Assembly (NCBI RefSeq): GCF_042682745.1
Contig: NZ_JBHUIO010000011.1
Coordinates: 124,001 to 188,000 of the forward strand
Length of the DNA stretch: 64,000 nt
Direction of reading: 5' to 3'
DNA from: Tumebacillus_A lipolyticus
GTDB lineage: Bacteria > Bacillota > Bacilli > Tumebacillales > Tumebacillaceae
Part shown: positions 59,316 through 64,000 of the stretch, one piece after another
Layout: every line of letters starts with the position of its first letter
Position numbering within the stretch: the first letter of the stretch is position 1
The notes under the pieces: model-generated
Database searches by the model: none
Told to the model about the DNA's origin: nothing
What the model saw: only the letters and a program-made list of their open reading frames with translations
Program-made: the position numbers and the translations under genes

Positions 59316-60680
59316 TTACGTGAACATGATCAACTCCTCATCAAACGTGAAGTCGGCTCTCTCGTTTAGCGTCGACGCGATTCGCTCGTGCAGGTTGCGC
59401 GTTCGATCTGGCAACATTTCAACCATCATGTTCATATACCAGGGCTGGCCTTCGCGGGTCAGCCTGATCTGGTTCCCCTCTCGCACGATCAGCCCTTTTT
59501 CCTCAAACTGATCGAGCAATTCATAGTAGTGAGCATCGAGCTCAAGGCGATCGATATCCTCGATGTCGATCACCATCCGTTTCGGGAAGTAGATCAGGCC
59601 TTTCTCACGCGCATGATATTCGTTGGCCACATCGACAGACAGACCGTTCGTCTCCACCGCGCGAATGTACTGCTCGACCGTATCAAAATTCCGATAGGCC
59701 ATCCCCGCCTGATACGAGAAGGCGGACAGGCCGGCGCCGATGCATTCGTCCTCATAATGACCGTACAGCGTCTCTCCGAAGACGAAGCGTCGATGTTCCG
59801 CATCTTGGCGAATGAACGTGTAGATAAACTCCTGCTTGTAACCATGCTCGACCAGAAAGTGGGTGACCGCCTCCTGCTGCTCCACCTTTTCGTGCGCGTT
59901 GGGCGGCTTGGGAATCCGATCCTTTTTGATCTGCTGCAAAAACCCTTTCGAAGTGATCGTGTAGTCGAGCGGATACGCGTCGATGCTCGTCGTGTTCAGC
60001 TCCACCGCATGCTGCAGATCCTCGTGAATCTCATCGACCGTCTGACCGGGCAACTGGTAGAGCAGATCCATGTTAAATCCTTTGAAGTATTTGCCCGCCA
60101 GCTCGCGAGTGCGCTTGATCTCGTCATGCGAAGCGGTCAGATTGAACAGCTTGCGGAATTTCGGATTGAAAGTCTGAACGCCAAAGGAGATGCGGTTTAC
60201 GCCGTTTTCGGCCATCGCCCTTAACTTGTCTTCCGTTGCGCTCTTCGCCTCTACCTCAAACGTCCATTCAAAGCCTGGCTTCAGCTTGAAATGGCGGTGA
60301 ATCGTCTCGCCGATCTGGTGAATCTGATCGGGGGAGAGGACAGAGGGAGTCCCCCCGCCAACGAAGATCGCGTCGAGCGCCACGCCTTGAATCCGCGGCG
60401 TGCTGGCGATCGCCTTCAACTCTTTGATCAGCGCGTCCACATACGGCTGCAGTTTATCCTGATAGTTGGTCGAGCGAACGAACGGGCAAAACGTGCAGAT
60501 CGTGTCACAAAATGGGACGTGCATGTAGAGCGTTTTCTTCCCTCGCTCAGGAGCTGGTTGCTGTAAAAACTTTCGCACATCGTTCACCGAAAGCTCGGTG
60601 CGCTGCAAGTAAGGATAGAGATAAATCCACATCTTCGGGAGGCTGACAAACGGCAATTCCTTCTTGTCCAACTGAGTCAT
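59316..60680 (-). CDS. HemN-like radical SAM protein of peptide cassette 2
   Basis: A 454-residue radical SAM protein, paralogous to 55335-56696. Cluster Cys58-Cys62-Cys65 (YMHVPFCDTICTFCPF), GGGTPSVLSP, FEVEAKSATEDKLRAMAENG, NRISFGVQTFNP and MDLLYQLPGQTVDEIHEDLQ. Both copies also share an N-terminal block with LP-x-MW-x-YLYP before the barrel. The ATG at 60680 follows AAGGAGG. Directly upstream on the same transcript is mini-gene H, separated by a hairpin. Confidence 0.9.
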   Translation of the reverse strand: MTQLDKKELPFVSLPKMWIYLYPYLQRTELSVNDVRKFLQQPAPERGKKTLYMHVPFCDTICTFCPFVRSTNYQDKLQPYVDALIKELKAIASTPRIQGVALDAIFVGGGTPSVLSPDQIHQIGETIHRHFKLKPGFEWTFEVEAKSATEDKLRAMAENGVNRISFGVQTFNPKFRKLFNLTASHDEIKRTRELAGKYFKGFNMDLLYQLPGQTVDEIHEDLQHAVELNTTSIDAYPLDYTITSKGFLQQIKKDRIPKPPNAHEKVEQQEAVTHFLVEHGYKQEFIYTFIRQDAEHRRFVFGETLYGHYEDECIGAGLSAFSYQAGMAYRNFDTVEQYIRAVETNGLSVDVANEYHAREKGLIYFPKRMVIDIEDIDRLELDAHYYELLDQFEEKGLIVREGNQIRLTREGQPWYMNMMVEMLPDRTRNLHERIASTLNERADFTFDEELIMFT

Positions 60681-60753
60681 CAAAAATCCTCCTTCACCTT
60701 CACGCTTCTCAATCTCTTGTATGCGAACTCGAAGAGTCTAACAGAAAGGAGAA

Positions 60754-60783
60754 AGGCTGGGAGGGAGCGACTCCTCCCAGCCT
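60754..60783 (-). other. hairpin between mini-gene H and radical SAM gene 2
   Basis: AGGCTGGGAGG (60754-60764) pairs with CCTCCCAGCCT (60773-60783). On the minus strand TTCTCCTTTCTG follows, so it may act as a weak terminator that lets a fraction of transcripts reach the enzyme gene. Confidence 0.7.
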
Positions 60784-60797
60784 GAGAAAACATTGAA

Positions 60798-60827
60798 CTA
60801 TTCCAGGATGATCCAGTTGCGCGACAT
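60798..60827 (-). CDS. mini-peptide gene H: MSRNWIILE
   Basis: GAAGGAGGTGAAAGAC precedes the ATG; nine codons MSRNWIILE, then TAG. It has R-x-W-I like copies A-G but a different N-terminus. First gene of cassette 2, with a good promoter upstream. Confidence 0.8.
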   Translation of the reverse strand: MSRNWIILE

Positions 60828-60872
60828 GTCTTTCACCTCCTTCGATATTCGATGTTCTTCTATTACAATGTC

Positions 60873-60902
60873 ATTATATATTGAACTTATAAAATAGATC
60901 AA
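60873..60902 (-). promoter_or_regulatory. sigma-A promoter of cassette 2
   Basis: On the minus strand: TTGATC (60902-60897), 18 bases, TATAAT (60878-60873). Transcription would begin near 60866, about 40 bases before mini-gene H. Confidence 0.8.
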
Positions 60903-61071
60903 TAGTGTTTTTTCAATTTTCTAATTTATATAAAAGCAATCAATTTGAGCTCCAGCGAACGATCTGCCACATAAGCCACCGCTGAGCAGAGGAACCGTCT
61001 GGAACGGATGAACTTGCACCCCATTGCGCTTCTTCCTGTCCAGCTAAACAACGCCAAAAGGTCATTTTGAT

Positions 61072-61109
61072 TGAAAAAAGGCTGAAAAGAACAAGTTCTT
61101 TTCAGCCTT
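61072..61109 (-). terminator. strong terminator after mini-gene I
   Basis: AAGGCTGAAAAGAAC (61078-61092) pairs with GTTCTTTTCAGCCTT (61095-61109), followed by TTTTTTC on the minus strand. It makes mini-gene I an independent transcript of about 100 bases. Confidence 0.9.
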
Positions 61110-61117
61110 GGTAGCGA

Positions 61118-61153
61118 TTAGGACTCAACGATCGTGATCCAGAATCTCTCCAT
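61118..61153 (-). CDS. mini-peptide gene I: MERFWITIVES
   Basis: GAAGGGGGTGGACAGA precedes the ATG; 11 codons MERFWITIVES, then TAA. It has its own promoter (61195-61223) and terminator (61072-61109), so it is a stand-alone gene. The core R-F-W-I matches R-x-W-[IL] of the other eight. Confidence 0.8.
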   Translation of the reverse strand: MERFWITIVES

Positions 61154-61194
61154 TCTGTCCACCCCCTTCATTCATTTGTAACTCTGTGTTTACA

Positions 61195-61223
61195 ATAATA
61201 TCACCACCAAAACTAGCAATCAA
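61195..61223 (-). promoter_or_regulatory. sigma-A promoter of mini-gene I
   Basis: On the minus strand: TTGATT (61223-61218), 17 bases, TATTAT (61200-61195), about 40 bases before the ATG. Confidence 0.75.
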
Positions 61224-61277
61224 TACTTTTCTTATTATTCAAATAATTGATAGAATAAAAGAATCGCCTTTTGAACA

Positions 61278-61319
61278 AAAAAAAGCCAGCGCGCAGAGTC
61301 GATCTGCGTGCTGGCTTTT
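61278..61319 (-). terminator. terminator of the ymfF-ymfH operon
   Basis: AAAAGCCAGC (61281-61290) pairs with GCTGGCTTTT (61310-61319), with an extended inner stem (GCAGA/TCTGC). The minus strand continues with a T run. Confidence 0.85.
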
Positions 61320-61326
61320 CCGATGC

Positions 61327-62616
61327 TTACATCTCTTTCGGCAAAACGAGTGACACTGTGCGCATCTCCGGAACCAGATGCTCGCGCAACCGTTGGTTGA
61401 CCTGTTCGAGCGTCAATCCTTCCATCACGCCGATGATGTCAAAAAAGTCTGCATCGCGGAAGAAGTAGGAGGAGAAGGAGCGGGCGATGCCTTTCGCCGA
61501 GTCGAGTGTTGCGACCATCTGACCGATCATCTTGTTGCGAGCTCGCTCAAAGTCGGCTGCGGATATCCCATTTTGGGTCGCATCTGCGAACGCCGCTTCA
61601 ACCAGTTGCAAGACGCGATCCGGATCTTTCGTGTTCCCGCCGAAAATCGAGTGGGCGAAGCGAGGCGTTCCCTCGTACGACCAGCCAAAGCGCTTGTCGA
61701 CCAGACCTTCTTCGTACATGCGATTAAAGAGCGCCGAACTTCTCCCGATCAGCGCTTCCAAACCGATCGAAGTCGCGTACTCGTTGATGATCATCTCTTT
61801 ACCGACAGGGCGGCTCATATCCTTATAGCCGAATTGGAGCTTGGGCATCGACACCTGCATCCGTTCGATATGGTGCTCACGGCGCACCTCGCGCGGCTCT
61901 TCGACCATGATGCGCTCAATCTCCGGCTGACGCTGAAAATCTTTCGCTGCCTGGTTGTTTTTGATCAGCTCGTGGGTGTGCAACGGGTCGACATCGCCAA
62001 CGACGACGATCGACATGTTGCTCGGATGGTAGAACGTGTTGTAACACTTGTACAGCGTCTCCTTGGTCACCTCTTGGATCGTCTCCGCCGTGCCGGCGAT
62101 GTCGATCGCGATCGGGTGCACTTGGTAGAGCCCTTCGATGAAGTTAAAGTAGACGCGCCAGTCCGGGTTGTCATCATACATGCGGATCTCCTGTTCGATG
62201 ATCCCTTTCTCCTTCTCCACGCTCTCATCGGTAAAATAGGGCGCTTGCACAAAGTCGAGCAGGACGGTCAAGTTCTGATCGATATTGTCGGTGCTTTGAA
62301 ACAGATAGGCGGTGGTGTCAAACGAGGTGAAGGCGTTCGTCATCGCACCATAGCGACCAAACGTATTGAACACGTCCTCGCCGTTTTCCTGTTCGAACAT
62401 CTTGTGTTCCAGAAAGTGTGCGATACCATCTGGGACGATCGTCGCTTCGCTTTCACCTGGCACGACAAACTCGCGGTCGATCGAACCGTATTTGGTGGCG
62501 AACAGCGCGTAGGTCTGCTTAAAGCCCGCTCGTGGAATCACGAATACATCCAGCCCGTTTTCAAGCTGATCGTAGAACGCCGACAGTTTTAATTGCTCAT
62601 TGCGAATCTCACGCAT
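61327..62616 (-). CDS. ymfH: M16-family zinc peptidase, YmfH-like
   Basis: A 429-residue M16 peptidase. HFLEHKMFE (about residues 69-77) is the inverted HxxEH zinc motif and the later EKEKGIIEQEI gives the third ligand Glu. In Bacillus this pair is linked to EF-P modification; M16 pairs elsewhere mature ribosomal peptides. The ATG at 62616 follows GAGGAGGGAAATCACG and overlaps the ymfF stop by 8 bases. The short downstream gap, closed by a terminator, separates it from the peptide system. Its role there, if any, is unproven. Confidence 0.88.
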   Translation of the reverse strand: MREIRNEQLKLSAFYDQLENGLDVFVIPRAGFKQTYALFATKYGSIDREFVVPGESEATIVPDGIAHFLEHKMFEQENGEDVFNTFGRYGAMTNAFTSFDTTAYLFQSTDNIDQNLTVLLDFVQAPYFTDESVEKEKGIIEQEIRMYDDNPDWRVYFNFIEGLYQVHPIAIDIAGTAETIQEVTKETLYKCYNTFYHPSNMSIVVVGDVDPLHTHELIKNNQAAKDFQRQPEIERIMVEEPREVRREHHIERMQVSMPKLQFGYKDMSRPVGKEMIINEYATSIGLEALIGRSSALFNRMYEEGLVDKRFGWSYEGTPRFAHSIFGGNTKDPDRVLQLVEAAFADATQNGISAADFERARNKMIGQMVATLDSAKGIARSFSSYFFRDADFFDIIGVMEGLTLEQVNQRLREHLVPEMRTVSLVLPKEM

Positions 62617-63892
62617 CGTGATTTCCCTCCTCATTGCGCAGCGTATAGATCGTGTCAAACTGCATGCCTTGCGCCACCCGGATCACATCTTCGATCGTCA
62701 CGCGTTGGAACTTCTCGATCATCTCTTCGCGGGAGCGGATGCGACCTGCGATCAGCCCGTTCAGGTGGAAGTCGGCGATCGAAGTCGGCGTGTCCATCGC
62801 CGTCTTGTACGCGTTGACCAAGCCTGCGATCGTAAACTCCATCTCCTCTTGGCTGATCTCGCCTTTCTTGATCGCTTCAAACTGCTCTTTGATGATCGCG
62901 AGCGCCTGCTCGATCTTGTCGATCTCGACACCTGCAAAGATGGTGATGACCCCCTTGTGCCCATCCAAGCGAGACATGCAGTAGTATGCGAGCGAATGCT
63001 TCTCGCGGACGTTGACGAACAGCTTCGAATGGGGGAACACACCGAACAGGCCGTTTAACACCTGCATCGCCGCATAGTCTTCCGATTCCCACGCCACGTT
63101 TGCCCAGATCCCGACGTTCAGCTTCCCTTGCGCCACATCGAAGCGATCGACCACCTCTTTGATCTCGCTCGTCTCATGAACGATCTTGACCGGAGCGAAA
63201 TCAACCTGTGGCTCACGCTCCATATCGAATACGCTGAAGATCGGGGCGAACACTTCCTCTGGCTGCACATCGCCGATCACATAGATATGGATCGGAGCGG
63301 TGCGCAGCACATCTTGATACAGCTGATAGAGCGACTGGGGCGTGACATCATCCAGCTTTTCCGCATAGCCGAGGCGCGGGATCGCATATGGTTCTCCCTT
63401 GGTCATCTCCTCGGTGCATCGGTCGCCCGCGTAATTGATCTTGTCATCGACCGCCGCAGCGATGCGCTTCTTTTGTTGCTCGACCTCTGCCTGCACGTAC
63501 TCGGCCAAGAAGCCGTCCGCCTCGGTGCGCGGTCTGAGCATCACATCGGACAGGATGCCGAGCGCCTTCTGAAACAGACCTTCTCCTTGCTTGAGGAATT
63601 TCTCATTCGGCACGTTCATCGAGAAATCCACCACCAGGCGCTCTCCTTTTTTATCGATCGAAGCGAACAGCGAGGCGCCATACAGCCCGTCGAGCGCCAA
63701 CTGCAATTTTTCTGGCGTCGGGTATTGCTCCGAGCCTCTGTTTAAAAGGTAGGGAAGCAAAGCTAACGGCGTCACCGTCTCTTCGCATAGCTCTTGCGTA
63801 AACGTCGCGACGATCGTGTTCATGCGAAACTTGTCTGTCGGCAAGACATGAACATGAATCCCGCGTTCCTCACGGGTTTGAAATTGGTCCAT
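62609..63892 (-). CDS. ymfF: M16-family protein without zinc site, YmfF-like
   Basis: A 427-residue M16 partner subunit. The zinc motif is replaced: the corresponding stretch reads LALLPYLLNRGSEQYPTPEK, without HxxEH. GLFGVFPHSKLFVNVREKHS and LAYYCMSRLDGHKG in the second half carry the R/Y-type substrate pair typical of M16. It forms a heterodimer with YmfH in related species. Start MDQFQTREERG at 63892, behind AAAGGA. Confidence 0.88.
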   Translation of the reverse strand: MDQFQTREERGIHVHVLPTDKFRMNTIVATFTQELCEETVTPLALLPYLLNRGSEQYPTPEKLQLALDGLYGASLFASIDKKGERLVVDFSMNVPNEKFLKQGEGLFQKALGILSDVMLRPRTEADGFLAEYVQAEVEQQKKRIAAAVDDKINYAGDRCTEEMTKGEPYAIPRLGYAEKLDDVTPQSLYQLYQDVLRTAPIHIYVIGDVQPEEVFAPIFSVFDMEREPQVDFAPVKIVHETSEIKEVVDRFDVAQGKLNVGIWANVAWESEDYAAMQVLNGLFGVFPHSKLFVNVREKHSLAYYCMSRLDGHKGVITIFAGVEIDKIEQALAIIKEQFEAIKKGEISQEEMEFTIAGLVNAYKTAMDTPTSIADFHLNGLIAGRIRSREEMIEKFQRVTIEDVIRVAQGMQFDTIYTLRNEEGNHDA

Positions 63893-64000
63893 GTACGATT
63901 CATCCTTTCGAATTCCCAATCGGGATATGATTACTCACCGTTTCCGAGCTATCTGGCATACTATATTTGCCCGCATGACTATATAGTACCCAGAAAAGTT
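63893..64000 (-). promoter_or_regulatory. upstream region of ymfF with palindrome
   Basis: On the minus strand the region holds ACTATATAGT, a 10-bp palindrome (63977-63986 region), and a second TATAGTAT element about 20 bases further on, a possible -10. I cannot fix the promoter because the window ends. Confidence 0.35.

Overview
The window looks like chromosomal DNA of a moderately GC-rich, spore-forming-type Bacillota, most like the Tumebacillus/Alicyclobacillus group. This is inferred from strong AGGAGG ribosome sites, sigma-A promoters, a SAM-I riboswitch on a Bacillus-type methionine salvage operon (mtnW-mtnX), CadC/CadA, TcdA and a YmfF/YmfH pair. No rRNA, tRNA or CRISPR array was seen.

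Layout. 1-9.9 kb: the start of a DJ-1/PfpI-like gene, a chemotaxis receptor, a nitronate monooxygenase, a sigma factor fused to a VOC domain, a Fur-boxed ABC exporter, an MBL hydrolase and an MFS pump behind a leader with a terminator. 10-17 kb: a graveyard of mobile DNA. It holds a broken IS3 element, a secreted metzincin protease with a partner gene, an IS21 element with a 5-bp target duplication, a decayed piece of mtnD fused to an IS3 fragment, and a broken RraA-like gene. 17.4-22.1 kb: methionine salvage (mtnD, mtnB, mtnX, mtnW under a SAM riboswitch, plus mtnE). 22.3-33.8 kb: metal and redox handling (cadC-cadA-lipoprotein, multicopper oxidase, two-component system, ccdA-tlpA-Lgt-like, MFS). 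33.8-45 kb: c-di-GMP protein, transporters, lipid genes (plsY, GDPD), DedA, an orphan kinase, an FtsW/RodA-like protein and an MBL hydrolase. 45.1-49 kb: ThpR, then a set predicted to make and use a CDP-activated head group (nucleotidyltransferase, nucleotidyltransferase-PhnW-like fusion, CDP-alcohol phosphotransferase). 49-53.9 kb: fRMsr, TcdA, a divergent tyrosine recombinase and queD-queE-queC. 54-61.2 kb: the most unusual part. 61.3-63.9 kb: the M16 pair ymfH/ymfF.

The candidate new system (53.9-61.2 kb, all on the minus strand) has two paralogous cassettes. Each encodes a HemN-like radical SAM protein (CX3CX2C) followed by an MFS_3-type exporter. They are accompanied by nine separate, extremely short genes of 8-17 codons, each with its own strong Shine-Dalgarno site. 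All nine peptides share R-x-W-[IL] next to the start, for example MREWISVVEL, MREWLPVVEL, MREWIIVAA, MSRNWIILE and MERFWITIVES. Seven lie in tandem upstream of one radical SAM gene, one directly upstream of the other, and one stands alone with its own promoter and terminator. Two more copies are visibly decayed. Hairpins separate peptide gene, radical SAM gene and transporter gene. I infer a ribosomal peptide system with leaderless mini-precursors, modified by the radical SAM protein and exported by the MFS protein. The chemistry and the purpose are unknown.
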